Assembly: GCA_024226735.1 (NCBI GenBank)
Contig: JAAELL010000023.1
Span: forward strand, 1 to 60,583
Direction of reading: 5' to 3'
Origin: a bacterium
GTDB lineage: Bacteria; Planctomycetota; UBA1135; GCA-002686595
DNA length: 60,583 bases
Shown here in pieces: positions 9,107-17,983 of this stretch. Under the pieces are notes generated by a model that made no database searches, had not been told where the DNA came from, and was given only the letters and a program-made list of their open reading frames with translations. Position 1 is the stretch's first letter, and each line of letters opens with the position of its first letter. Made by a program: the position numbers and the translations under genes.

Positions 9107-9805
9107 TCACTTCCCAGCGAACGCCTCGATGACCGCCCGAAGCGTCGGCGCCAACGCCTCGGCCAGCCGCTCGTGTCCAGCCGCGCTCGGACCGCCATCG
9201 GCTCCGACCAGACCCGTGCCCGCGTTGAGCGCACCGTCGAAGCGCGGAACGAGCGTCACCCCCGACCGCTCCGCGTACGCGGAGTAGACCGATTCGAAGA
9301 GGCCCGGGTAGCGTCCGTCGCCCGGCGCGGTCCGCCCGAGCAGCAGTACGTGCGCACCCGACTTTCGGGCGCGCTCGACGAGGTTCGAGAGGTCCGCGCG
9401 GATGTCCTCGATCGGGCGCCCCGCGTCCGCATCCGCACGCCCGATCGCCAGGACCACGATGTTGGGCCCGATCGACAGTTGCGCCTCGAGCACCGCGAGC
9501 GCCTCGTCCGTGCGCCGGCCCGGGAGGCACTCGACGTGCGGCCGGAAGATGCAGCCCTCGCGCGCGAGCTGCAGGCGCACCTGGCCGAGGAAGCTCTCGT
9601 GTGGCGCGACGCCGCCCGCGTCGCACAGCCCGTCGCCGAGGAACAGCACGCGCGGCGCGTAGTCGGCGTGCTCGCCGTGCCCTGGAAGTGGGGCCGCCGT
9701 GTGGGTCTCTTCGGGTTCGGGAGGGGCCTCGCTCCCGCCACACGCCGCGAGCGCGAGCAGGAGGCAGAGCCGCCAGCGGTGGGGATGGTCTCTCACGGCC
9801 ACCAT
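9107..9805 (-). CDS. TesA-like SGNH lipoprotein lacking catalytic residues
   Basis: A 232-aa putative lipoprotein with a short basic N-terminus and a LALAAC lipobox. The body follows TesA/arylesterase architecture: LFLGDGLCDAGG in place of the GDSL block, VVLAIGRADA where GGND is expected, HVLLLGRTAPGDGRYPGLF, and DGGPSAAGH where TesA has DGIHP. The nucleophilic Ser is Gly and the catalytic His position is not His, so hydrolase activity is unlikely. An ATG seven codons upstream (9826) is also possible. It is divergent from recN and sits upstream of the methyltransferase gene. Confidence 0.75.
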   Translation of the reverse strand: MVAVRDHPHRWRLCLLLALAACGGSEAPPEPEETHTAAPLPGHGEHADYAPRVLFLGDGLCDAGGVAPHESFLGQVRLQLAREGCIFRPHVECLPGRRTDEALAVLEAQLSIGPNIVVLAIGRADADAGRPIEDIRADLSNLVERARKSGAHVLLLGRTAPGDGRYPGLFESVYSAYAERSGVTLVPRFDGALNAGTGLVGADGGPSAAGHERLAEALAPTLRAVIEAFAGK

Positions 9806-9877
9806 TGTCGCGACGCCTGGCGCCATTTCGACCGCGGCGGGTTGAAACCTGACGCGCGGCCGTGCGATCTTTCCGCC

Positions 9878-11620
9878 ATGCTGGTCGAACTCGCCATCTC
9901 CGATCTCGCCCTCATCGAGGGCGCCACCCTGGGCTTCGGCGGCGGGCTGAACGTCATCACCGGCGAGACCGGGGCCGGCAAGAGCCTTCTGATCGACGCG
10001 CTCGAGCTGCTCCTCGGGCAGCGAGCTCGCTCGGGGATGGTGCGGGGCGGCGCGCAGCGGGCGCGCGTCGAGGGGCGCTTCCTCGTCGCGCCGACGGGGT
10101 ACGGCGAGCTCGCGCGTGGCTGGCTGCGCGAGCACCTGCCCGACACGCTCGACGAGCTCGAGGAGGAAGCGGGTCCAGACGGCGAGCTCGAGCTGATCTT
10201 GACGCGCACGATCGGCCGCGATGGCCGCAGCCGCGCGCACGTCAACCACCGCCCGGTGACGCAGCGCGTTCTGCGCGAGCTCGCTGCACACCTCGTCGAG
10301 ATCCACGGGCAGAACGACCACCAGAAGCTGTTCGAGCCGTCCGAGCAGTTGCGGCTGCTCGACACGTTCGCGGGAACGGAGGACTCGCTCGCGGGCTACC
10401 GCGAACGGCGGGCGCGTTGGCTGCAGCTCGCGGAGCGGCTCGAGGACTTCGACCGCGGCGAAGCGGATCGGCTGCAGCGGCTCGACCTCTTGCGCTTCCA
10501 GGCCGCCGAGCTGGAGGAGGCGGGTGACGACCTCGCCGGGCGCAGCGAGCTGGTCGACGAGCGCGCGCTCCTGCGCCACGCCGGCGAGCTGTCGCGCGAC
10601 CTCGGGGCCTCCTTGCAGGAGCTGTCCGAGGGCGAGGGCGCCGCGCTCGACGTGCTGCGTCGCGCCGAGCGCCGTATCGACGAGTGGGCGGAGAAGGTCG
10701 GCGGGCTCAGCGTTCCGGCGGAGTCGGCGCGCGAGGCGGTCGCGCACCTCGAGGAGTGCGTCGCGGCGCTGCTCTCGATTGCGGGCGAGATCGAGGCGAA
10801 CCCCGCGCGGCTCGAGGAGCTCGAGACGCGCCTCAGCCGCGTCGAACAGCTCGAGCGCAAGTACCGCGACGACGCCGAGGGCTTGCTCGCGCGACGAACG
10901 GCGATCGAGGAAGAGCTGGGCACGCTCGAAGGCGAGGAGGTCGGGCGCGACGATCTCGAGCGCCGCACGAACGAGGCGCGCGAGTCGCTGGAGGACTCGG
11001 CGCGCCGAGTGATGGAGATGCGTGAAGGAGCACGCGGGCGGCTCGAGGTCGCCGTGCACTCCGGGCTGGAGGGGCTCGGGCTCCAGCGCGCCAAGTTCGA
11101 GGCGAACGTCGTCGAGCGTGAGCTCGACGACGATGCCGACGGGTTCGCGGCGGCGCGGCGACGCTTCACGGCGGAAGGTACGAGCGCAGTCGAGTTCCTC
11201 CTCGCCGCGAACCCGGGCGAGCCCAACCAGCCGCTGCGCAAGGTCGCCTCGGGCGGGGAGATGGCGCGCATCATGCTCGCCCTGCGCGGGGCGCTCGCCG
11301 TGCGCCAGTCGACGCCGACGCTGGTCTTCGACGAGGTCGACTCGGGCGTCGGCGGCCGGCTGGGGCCGCAGGTCGGGGCGCAGCTCGGGGCGCTCGCCCA
11401 GCACCACCAGATCCTGTGCGTGACCCACCTGCCGGCGATCGCGGCACGCGCGCAGTGCCACCTGCGGGTCGCCAAGCAGGTGTCCTCTGGCCGGACGCGG
11501 ACCCGGGTCGAGGTCTTGAGCGGAGATGAGCGGGTCGAGGAGATCGCGGACATGATCGCGGGCGGATCCGCCCACGAGACGGCCCGCGCCGAGGCGCGCC
11601 GTCTCCTTCAGGACGCGTAG
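9878..11620 (+). CDS. recN: DNA repair protein RecN
   Basis: An SMC-like ATPase acting in recombinational repair of double-strand breaks. The protein is 580 aa, a normal RecN length. It begins MLVELAISDLALIE and has Walker A GETGAGKS at residues 29-36, HGQNDHQKLF near 145, a long charged coiled-coil-rich middle, the ABC signature region VASGGEMARIMLALRG near 460, and Walker B LVFDEVDSGVGG near 482, followed by the ILCVTHLPAIAA switch region. The start ATG at 9878 matches the conserved N-terminus. The gene is divergent from the lipoprotein gene with a 72-base gap. Confidence 0.95.
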   Translation: MLVELAISDLALIEGATLGFGGGLNVITGETGAGKSLLIDALELLLGQRARSGMVRGGAQRARVEGRFLVAPTGYGELARGWLREHLPDTLDELEEEAGPDGELELILTRTIGRDGRSRAHVNHRPVTQRVLRELAAHLVEIHGQNDHQKLFEPSEQLRLLDTFAGTEDSLAGYRERRARWLQLAERLEDFDRGEADRLQRLDLLRFQAAELEEAGDDLAGRSELVDERALLRHAGELSRDLGASLQELSEGEGAALDVLRRAERRIDEWAEKVGGLSVPAESAREAVAHLEECVAALLSIAGEIEANPARLEELETRLSRVEQLERKYRDDAEGLLARRTAIEEELGTLEGEEVGRDDLERRTNEARESLEDSARRVMEMREGARGRLEVAVHSGLEGLGLQRAKFEANVVERELDDDADGFAAARRRFTAEGTSAVEFLLAANPGEPNQPLRKVASGGEMARIMLALRGALAVRQSTPTLVFDEVDSGVGGRLGPQVGAQLGALAQHHQILCVTHLPAIAARAQCHLRVAKQVSSGRTRTRVEVLSGDERVEEIADMIAGGSAHETARAEARRLLQDA

Positions 11621-11741
11621 AGCTTTCGCGACGATTCCGGACCTCAGATTCCGGTCCACATGGGCCGGACGACCCCCTCCGGACGCTACTCTCTTGGGCC
11701 GCCCCTCCCTCGTCAGAACCGTCCAGTCCCCGTCCCTACCA

Positions 11742-12743
11742 ATGTCCCTCGACGAACCGCTCCGCTTCGAACCCGCGGTCTTCCGCAAGGTCTGGGGCGG
11801 CACGGGGCTCGCCGCGCTGGCCGGTGCGTCGGGACCCGAGCCCGACGAGGTTCCGATCGGTGAGGTGTGGCAGATCGCCGATCGCGACGAGCACACCTCG
11901 GTCGTTGCCGAAGGGGCGTTCAAGGGGCGGTGTCTGAGTGGCTTGATGCTGTCGGAGCGCGACGCCCTCCTCGGACGCTCGACGCCGACCGCGAAGGGTG
12001 GGTTCCCGCTGCTCATCAAGCTGCTCCAAGCCGCGCGTCCGCTGTCGGTCCAAGTGCATCCGGACGCGAAGATCGCGGCGCGCATCGGCGGCGGCGCGGA
12101 GCCGAAGGAGGAGTGCTGGTACATCCTCGACGCGGAGCCGGGCAGCGAGATCCATCTCGGCCTCAAGCCGGACGTTGACGCAAAGGAGTTCGCGGCGGCC
12201 GCGGCGAGCTCGAACGTCGTCGACCTGTTGCGCTCGTTCCCCGTGTCCCCGGGGGAGTTCATTCACGTGCCGCCGGGGACCGTGCACTCGATCGGTTCCG
12301 GGTTGATGCTCGTGGAGGTGCAGGAGAACTCCGACACGACCTACCGGCTCTTCGACTGGAACCGCGAGGGCGAGGGGCGCGGCCCACGCTCGCTGCAGGT
12401 CGACCTCGCGCTGCAGTCGATCGACTACGGACAGGTCCTGGACGGCCCGCGTACAGACGATCTCCAGGGCGACGTCAACCGACGCGCCGAGCTCCTCGAC
12501 AGCGAATCGTTCGCGATGGATCTGCTCGAGATCCACGAGCCGGCCGACTTCGACACGGGCGGCCTCGTGTGGGCCTACGTCGTCGTCGACGGCTCGGGCC
12601 GACTGTGTGCGGGGGAGCACGAGCGTCAGGTCGCTCGCGGCCAAGCATGGGTGATCCCCGCTTGCGTCGGGCGGCATCGATTCGATTCGCCGGATGGCGA
12701 GCTACGGGTCCTTCAGATCCAAGCGAAGGAGCGCGCGTCGTGA
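11742..12743 (+). CDS. manA: Mannose-6-phosphate isomerase, class I
   Basis: Interconverts fructose-6-phosphate and mannose-6-phosphate, which feeds GDP-mannose and so polysaccharide synthesis. The 333-aa zinc enzyme has KVWGG, PIGEVW, LLIKLLQAARPLSVQVHP (Zn-binding Gln and His), KEECWYI (Zn-binding Glu) and PPGTVHSIG (fourth ligand, His). It is on the short side, like the Bacillus-type enzymes. The stop overlaps the start of the pseudouridine synthase gene (TGATG), so the two are probably translationally coupled. Confidence 0.9.
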   Translation: MSLDEPLRFEPAVFRKVWGGTGLAALAGASGPEPDEVPIGEVWQIADRDEHTSVVAEGAFKGRCLSGLMLSERDALLGRSTPTAKGGFPLLIKLLQAARPLSVQVHPDAKIAARIGGGAEPKEECWYILDAEPGSEIHLGLKPDVDAKEFAAAAASSNVVDLLRSFPVSPGEFIHVPPGTVHSIGSGLMLVEVQENSDTTYRLFDWNREGEGRGPRSLQVDLALQSIDYGQVLDGPRTDDLQGDVNRRAELLDSESFAMDLLEIHEPADFDTGGLVWAYVVVDGSGRLCAGEHERQVARGQAWVIPACVGRHRFDSPDGELRVLQIQAKERAS

Positions 12744-13690
12744 TGAGCGGAACCCGGAAACGACCGAGCGGAGACGACAAGAATCGCAAGCAGACCCGCC
12801 CCGCGAAGGTCGGTGGTCGGCGCAAGCCGGCACGGACCTCGTCGGCGCGCGAGGCCAAGCGCGATACGGAGCTCGTGCGGCTCAACAAGTACCTCGCCGA
12901 CCACGGCGTCGCCTCGCGCCGCGGCTGCGACGAGCTGATCTCCGAGGGCAAGGTCATGATCGACGGTGAGCCGGTCACGACCCTCGGCACCAAGGTCGAC
13001 CCGGCGAAGCAGAAGGTCGAGGTCGATGGCTACGTGCTTCGGCTGGATCGCATGTCGCGACGCTACTACCTGCTGCACAAGCCGGCCGGCGTCGTGTGCA
13101 CGAACGAGAAGCGCGAGATGCGGCCGCGGGCGATCGATCTGATCACCGACAAGAACAAGGGGCGCATCTACACGGTCGGTCGCCTCGACGAGGAGAGCAC
13201 TGGGCTGCTCCTGTTGACCAGCGACGGTGAGTTCGCCGAACGCATCGCCCACCCGCGCTACGGCGTGCCGAAGACCTATCGCGTGCGCGTGCCCGGACGC
13301 GTCGACGACGATGCGGTCGCGCGCATTCGCCGCGGAGTGCACCTGTCCGAGGGCAAGACGGCCGGTGCACGCGTGCTCATCCAGCGCCGGACGACCAAGT
13401 CCTCGACGCTGCTCGTCACGATCCGCGAGGGCATGAACCGCGAGATCCGGCGCATCTTCGCGCGCGTCGGCTACAAGGTGGTCAGCTTGACGCGCACCGA
13501 CATCGGCCCGCTCACCGTGCGCGGCCTCAAGGTGGGGCACTGGCGACCGCTGAGCCGAGACGAGGTCGAGGCGCTCTTGAACGCGAGCGGCGCGGACGCG
13601 ACGGAGCCCGACGACGACGGGCCTCCGCGCCGACCGAAACCACGACGCCATAGACCCGGAGCGGCACGCCCGCGCGGGAGACGCAAGTGA
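12743..13690 (+). CDS. RsuA/RluB-family pseudouridine synthase
   Basis: Isomerises a specific uridine in ribosomal RNA. Of 315 aa, the first 40 or so are a Lys/Arg-rich tail. An S4 RNA-binding domain follows (about 45-95, LNKYLADHGVASRRGCDELI), then the catalytic domain with the active-site Asp in GRLDEESTG near residue 146 and EGMNREIRRIFARVG. The C-terminus is another basic, disordered tail. RluB (23S rRNA) is the likeliest orthologue but RsuA cannot be excluded. The start overlaps the manA stop, and the end overlaps the GTG of the M16 peptidase gene. Confidence 0.88.
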   Translation: MSGTRKRPSGDDKNRKQTRPAKVGGRRKPARTSSAREAKRDTELVRLNKYLADHGVASRRGCDELISEGKVMIDGEPVTTLGTKVDPAKQKVEVDGYVLRLDRMSRRYYLLHKPAGVVCTNEKREMRPRAIDLITDKNKGRIYTVGRLDEESTGLLLLTSDGEFAERIAHPRYGVPKTYRVRVPGRVDDDAVARIRRGVHLSEGKTAGARVLIQRRTTKSSTLLVTIREGMNREIRRIFARVGYKVVSLTRTDIGPLTVRGLKVGHWRPLSRDEVEALLNASGADATEPDDDGPPRRPKPRRHRPGAARPRGRRK

Positions 13691-15009
13691 GCTTCCCGAT
13701 GTTTCCCCGTTCGGCGACCACCAAGAAGAAGCGCCAGCTCTCGGCGGACGTCCTGTCCGGCGCCGTGCTGCACGAGGGCAAGCTCAAGAACGGTCTATCG
13801 GTCCTGGTCGCCGAGCGCCACCTCGACCCCGTCGTCGCCACGATGGTCTGGTACGGCGTCGGCTCACGCGACGAAGCACCCGAGGAGGCAGGCGTCTCGC
13901 ACTTCCTCGAGCACATGATGTTCAAGGGCACGCAGCGCCACGGCAAGGGCGCGGTCGATCGCATGACGACCGAGCTCGGGGGGCGCAACAACGCGTTCAC
14001 GAGCACAGACCACACCGCGTACTGGTTCGAGCTCGCGTCCGATCGGTGGAAGCCGGCGCTCGAGCTCGAGGCCGACCGCATGCGCAACCTCCTGCTCGAC
14101 CGGCGCGAATTCGGCACGGAGAAGGCGGTCGTTCTCGAGGAGCTCTCGATGGGGGCCGACGATCCTTGGCGCCACCTCACCCAAGAGATCTCGGAGGTCC
14201 TGTTCCGCCGCCACGCGTACGCGCGACCCGTCATCGGTTACGCCGACGTCCTGACGCGCATGACGCCGGAGCTGATGCGCGACTACTACGAGCGGCACTA
14301 CTGCCCCTCGAACGCCACCGTCGTCATCAGTGGCGACGTCGCACCGGGCCCGGCGATGCGCGCCGTGCGCGAGGCGTTCGGCGGGCTCGCGTCCGGTCCG
14401 GGCAACCATGCGACCGTGCGCCGCCCCGTGCCTGAGCCCAAGGGCGAGTGGCGCTTCACGACCCACTGGGATGATCAGGCACTGCGGCTCGCGATGGCGT
14501 GGCCGACCGATTCGGTCGTGACGGACACGGACTACGCGTTCGACTTGATCTCCACGATCCTCACCGGCGGCCGGCTCTCGCGGCTGTACCGCTCCCTGGT
14601 CCTCGATCGTCGCGTCGCGGTCAGCGTCGGCTCCAGCAATGACGCCCGGGTCGACGGGGGAGCCTTCTGGATCTACGCGGAGTGCGTTCCCGGTGTCGCT
14701 CCCGAGAAGCTGGAGCAAGCGATCGACGAGGAGCTCGCGCGTCTCGCGGACGAGACCGTCGAGCGCACCGAGCTCGGTCGGGCGCGCGCGATCCTGAGCG
14801 CCTCGGAGGCCTACGGCGGCGAGACGGTGACCGACATCGCCGAGACGCTTGGTGAGTACGCCGTCGACTCGGAGTGGCGCGACGCGCTGCGCCACGAGGA
14901 GCGGCGCGCGAAGATTCGTGCGCGCGACATCAAGCAGGCCGCGAGCCGGTACCTGCGTCCGCAGCGACGCGTGCTCGGATGGAGCCTTCCGAAAGGCGAG
15001 CGCGCATGA
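13687..15009 (+). CDS. M16-family zinc peptidase, catalytic subunit
   Basis: An insulinase/mitochondrial-processing-peptidase-like metallopeptidase of 440 aa. The inverted zinc motif HFLEH is at about residues 72-76, and the third ligand Glu lies about 75 residues later in VVLEELSM. The C-terminal half has the second M16 domain, with a NNAFTSTDHTAYW substrate region before it and GGRLSRLYRSL later. There is no clear signal peptide. The start is a GTG overlapping the previous stop (GTGA). The following gene encodes a zinc-less M16 paralogue, so the pair probably forms a heterodimer. Confidence 0.9.
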   Translation: MSFPMFPRSATTKKKRQLSADVLSGAVLHEGKLKNGLSVLVAERHLDPVVATMVWYGVGSRDEAPEEAGVSHFLEHMMFKGTQRHGKGAVDRMTTELGGRNNAFTSTDHTAYWFELASDRWKPALELEADRMRNLLLDRREFGTEKAVVLEELSMGADDPWRHLTQEISEVLFRRHAYARPVIGYADVLTRMTPELMRDYYERHYCPSNATVVISGDVAPGPAMRAVREAFGGLASGPGNHATVRRPVPEPKGEWRFTTHWDDQALRLAMAWPTDSVVTDTDYAFDLISTILTGGRLSRLYRSLVLDRRVAVSVGSSNDARVDGGAFWIYAECVPGVAPEKLEQAIDEELARLADETVERTELGRARAILSASEAYGGETVTDIAETLGEYAVDSEWRDALRHEERRAKIRARDIKQAASRYLRPQRRVLGWSLPKGERA

Positions 15010-16316
15010 GCTCGCGTTCGCAGGCGGCTATCAAGGTCCCGACGCTCGAGGTTCCGCGCGAGCGGTTCGAGCTGGGTTGTGGCGTGAAGCTCGTCGTGTC
15101 CCCGCGACCCGGGGCATCGGTCACGGCGCTCAGGATGCACTTCCGCGGGGGGCGCTCGCTCGAGCCGGAGGATCGCGTCGGGCTCGGCGCGCTGGCCGGT
15201 CAGTTGATCGATCAGGGCACCACCGAGCACGACGAGTCCGAGATCGCCAATCTGCTCGAGCCGAACGGCGGGCAGATCGGAGGAGGGGCGACTGGACTGG
15301 CGGGTTCGATCGCCGGCGGCGGGTGGGGGCTCTTGCTCGAGCTCGCCTGTGAGATGGCGACGCGGCCAACGTACCCGGCGCCGCTCGTCGAGCTGCACAA
15401 GGAGCGCGTCGCGAGCCGCATCGTGACCGAGGCCGAGTCGCCGCGTTTCCAGGCGGAGCTGCGCTTCCGCCAGCTCGTCTACGGCAAGCACTGGATGGCG
15501 CGCAACGCGCGCGGCACGCTCGAGACGCTTGCGGCGATCACGCCGGCCCAGCTGCGCTCGTTCCACGGTCGGCTGTGGGTGCCGAATCGCTGCACGATCG
15601 CCGTGTGCGGCGACGTCGACCCACGCAAGGTCAAACGCCGGCTCGATACCCTGCTCAAGGACTGGAAGCCGCGCTCGGCGCGCAGCTTTCCCGTGCCGGA
15701 CATCCCCGAGCCGGGCGTGCGGGTCGATGCGTTTCCGCGCGAGCGTGAGCAAGTGCACCTCTACCTCGGGCACCTCGGCATCCGCCGCAAAGACCCCGAC
15801 TACGCGGCGTTGACGGTCATGGACCACATCCTCGGCACCGGGCCGGGGTTCACGAACCGTATCGCGCGCCGCCTGCGCGACGAGATGGGGCTGGCCTACT
15901 CGGTCGATGCCGACATCCACTCATCCGCCGGCATCGTCCGCGGGGTCTTCGCGGCCTACATCGGGACATCGCCTGAGCACGTCGGGACCGCGATCGACGG
16001 CTTCCTGAAGGAGATCAAGCGGATCCAGGCTCGCAAGGTGACGGCCGCGGAGCTCGAGACGGCGCGCAACTACCTGTTGGGTTCATTTGCGATGGGGTTC
16101 GAGCGCGCATCGCGTCGCGCGAGCTACCTCGTCGAGGCCGAGATCCACGACTTCCCCGACGACTATCTTGTCCGGCTTCCGCGCGAGTTCGCGGGTGTCG
16201 ACCTGGCCGACGTGCAGCGGGTGGCCCGGGAGCATCTCTTGCCCGGGTCGTGCTGCCTGTCGGCCGGAGGGCCGATTTCGAAGCGGGAGCTCGCCGCCTT
16301 CATGACAAGACGGTGA
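15006..16316 (+). CDS. M16-family peptidase-like, non-catalytic subunit
   Basis: A 436-aa M16 paralogue in which GLGALAGQLIDQGTT replaces the HxxEH region, so zinc binding is lost. It keeps the glycine-rich loop (QIGGGATGLAGSIAGGG) and the C-terminal R/Y region, which includes GPGFTNRIARRLRDEMGLAYSV. The ATG overlaps the upstream stop (ATGA). The arrangement matches two-subunit bacterial M16 peptidases, where one chain carries zinc and the other contributes substrate binding. The partnership is inferred from family knowledge and gene order. Confidence 0.88.
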   Translation: MSSRSQAAIKVPTLEVPRERFELGCGVKLVVSPRPGASVTALRMHFRGGRSLEPEDRVGLGALAGQLIDQGTTEHDESEIANLLEPNGGQIGGGATGLAGSIAGGGWGLLLELACEMATRPTYPAPLVELHKERVASRIVTEAESPRFQAELRFRQLVYGKHWMARNARGTLETLAAITPAQLRSFHGRLWVPNRCTIAVCGDVDPRKVKRRLDTLLKDWKPRSARSFPVPDIPEPGVRVDAFPREREQVHLYLGHLGIRRKDPDYAALTVMDHILGTGPGFTNRIARRLRDEMGLAYSVDADIHSSAGIVRGVFAAYIGTSPEHVGTAIDGFLKEIKRIQARKVTAAELETARNYLLGSFAMGFERASRRASYLVEAEIHDFPDDYLVRLPREFAGVDLADVQRVAREHLLPGSCCLSAGGPISKRELAAFMTRR

Positions 16317-16412
16317 GCGACTCCGGACGGGTTCCCGACTGGGGCAGCAAGGCGGCAGCGGACGAACTATACTTCCGGTACGTGTGGGCCTCCCGACCCG
16401 CGCGACCACGCC

Positions 16413-17924
16413 ATGACAATGGTAGAGACCAACGAGGCTCCCGAGCAGGTACGGCTTTCGACCGTGGATCGCGTCTTCGCGGAAGTCCACGAAGAGGGAA
16501 TCCGCTACTGCCACTGGAAGAGCAATCACCACCTGCACTTCGCGCTCGCCGCGACCGAGGATCTCGACCTCCTCATCGAGAAGGCGAGGTTCAGTGAGTT
16601 CGTTCAGATTCTGCTAGCCAATGGATTCAAGCCCGCGGAGACGCTGACCAGCCGCCAACAGCCCGGCGTCTACCACTTCCTGGGCAACGACGCGGACGCG
16701 GGACGCGTGATCAACGTCCATGCGTACACACGCATCTTGACGGGTGATCACCTGCTCAAGTCCAGCACGTGGCCGCTCGAACGCTTGCTGCTGGAGTCGA
16801 CGCGCGAGCACCTCGGGATTCGCGTCCCGTCCGCGTCCGCCGAGCTGATCGTCTACGCCTTCCGGGCGATGGTCAAGCAGACGACGGTCATGGACCATTA
16901 CTTCTTGTGGCGCTCCAAGGGCGGTTCCGAGGAAGAGCTCCAGTGGCTGCTCTCCGCCGGCGACATGGAGCGCAGCCGCAGCTTGCTCGCGCGGTACTTC
17001 CCGGAGATCGAGTACGCCGACTTCGAGCGCGCGCTCGCGCTTTGCAGCGAGACCGGGACCGGCGCGTTCCTGTCGCGTCTGCGTCTGGGTTTCCGGTTCC
17101 GGCGGGCGTTGTCGAAGTACCAGCGCTACGGCAGCTTGCGGCGCACGTCGTTGACGTTCCTGGCGACGCTCAAGATGGGCTGGAACAAGATCGTCCGCCG
17201 CCAGAAGCCGATGATGCTCCAGGACGGAGGCGTCGTGATCGCCTTCGTCGGGCCCCAGGCGACGGGCAAATCGACCCTCGTCAAGCACCTGCGCGCCTGG
17301 CTCGGTCGCGAGCTCGCGGTGATGACGATCCACGCGGGTAAGCCGCCGGCGACTTGGGTCACGTTCGTGCCGTCGAAGCTGATCCCGATCCTGCGCATGA
17401 TCCATCCGGACAAGTCGACCGGGAACGTCGAGCGGGCGATCGAGGGCGGCGAGGTCAAGTCACCCCCGCTGCTCTTCCTCGTGCGCAAGGTCATGTTGGC
17501 CTGGGACCGCCGCAGCCTCCTGCGCGACGTCTACCGCCAGAGCCGCAACGGCCGCATCGTCCTGAGCGATCGCTACCCGTCCGAGCTCCCCGGAGCGATC
17601 GACGGCCGCTCGTTCGGCGACGAACAGATCGAAGGTGAAAAGTCAGGCTTCAAGCGCTGGCTTATGGCGAAGGAGCGCTCGCTCTACGCCGAGATCCCGC
17701 CACCCGACCTCGTCTTCCAGCTCTCCGCCCCGGTCGACCTCGCCGTGAAGCGCAACGAAGAGCGCAACAAGGAAGGGGACCAGACCGAGGAGTACGTCCG
17801 CTTCCGCCACTCGAGCCAGGCGTTGCCCGTGTTCACGCGCTGCCCGGTGGAGTGCGTGGCGACGGATCGCGGATTGACGGAGACGCAGGACGAGGTGCGG
17901 CGGCTGGTCTGGAAGCACGTGTAG
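16413..17924 (+). CDS. Nucleotidyltransferase-like + thymidylate-kinase-like P-loop protein
   Basis: A 503-aa two-part protein. Residues 20-180 resemble a nucleotidyltransferase-like fold (YCHWKSNHHLH and EDLDLLIEKARF). From about residue 270 there is a P-loop kinase domain with VGPQATGKST near 278 and LSDRYPSELPGAID near 385, the DRY region of thymidylate-kinase-like enzymes. Similar proteins sit in polysaccharide gene clusters; their substrate is unknown to me. It is the first gene of the polysaccharide locus and converges with the deacetylase gene. The ATG at 16413 is favoured; ATG 16419 is possible. Confidence 0.75.
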   Translation: MTMVETNEAPEQVRLSTVDRVFAEVHEEGIRYCHWKSNHHLHFALAATEDLDLLIEKARFSEFVQILLANGFKPAETLTSRQQPGVYHFLGNDADAGRVINVHAYTRILTGDHLLKSSTWPLERLLLESTREHLGIRVPSASAELIVYAFRAMVKQTTVMDHYFLWRSKGGSEEELQWLLSAGDMERSRSLLARYFPEIEYADFERALALCSETGTGAFLSRLRLGFRFRRALSKYQRYGSLRRTSLTFLATLKMGWNKIVRRQKPMMLQDGGVVIAFVGPQATGKSTLVKHLRAWLGRELAVMTIHAGKPPATWVTFVPSKLIPILRMIHPDKSTGNVERAIEGGEVKSPPLLFLVRKVMLAWDRRSLLRDVYRQSRNGRIVLSDRYPSELPGAIDGRSFGDEQIEGEKSGFKRWLMAKERSLYAEIPPPDLVFQLSAPVDLAVKRNEERNKEGDQTEEYVRFRHSSQALPVFTRCPVECVATDRGLTETQDEVRRLVWKHV

Positions 17925-17983
17925 CCGCTCGCTGGGACAAGACAGGGGTCAACCGACTACGCCAGCTCTCAGAGTAGCTCCCG

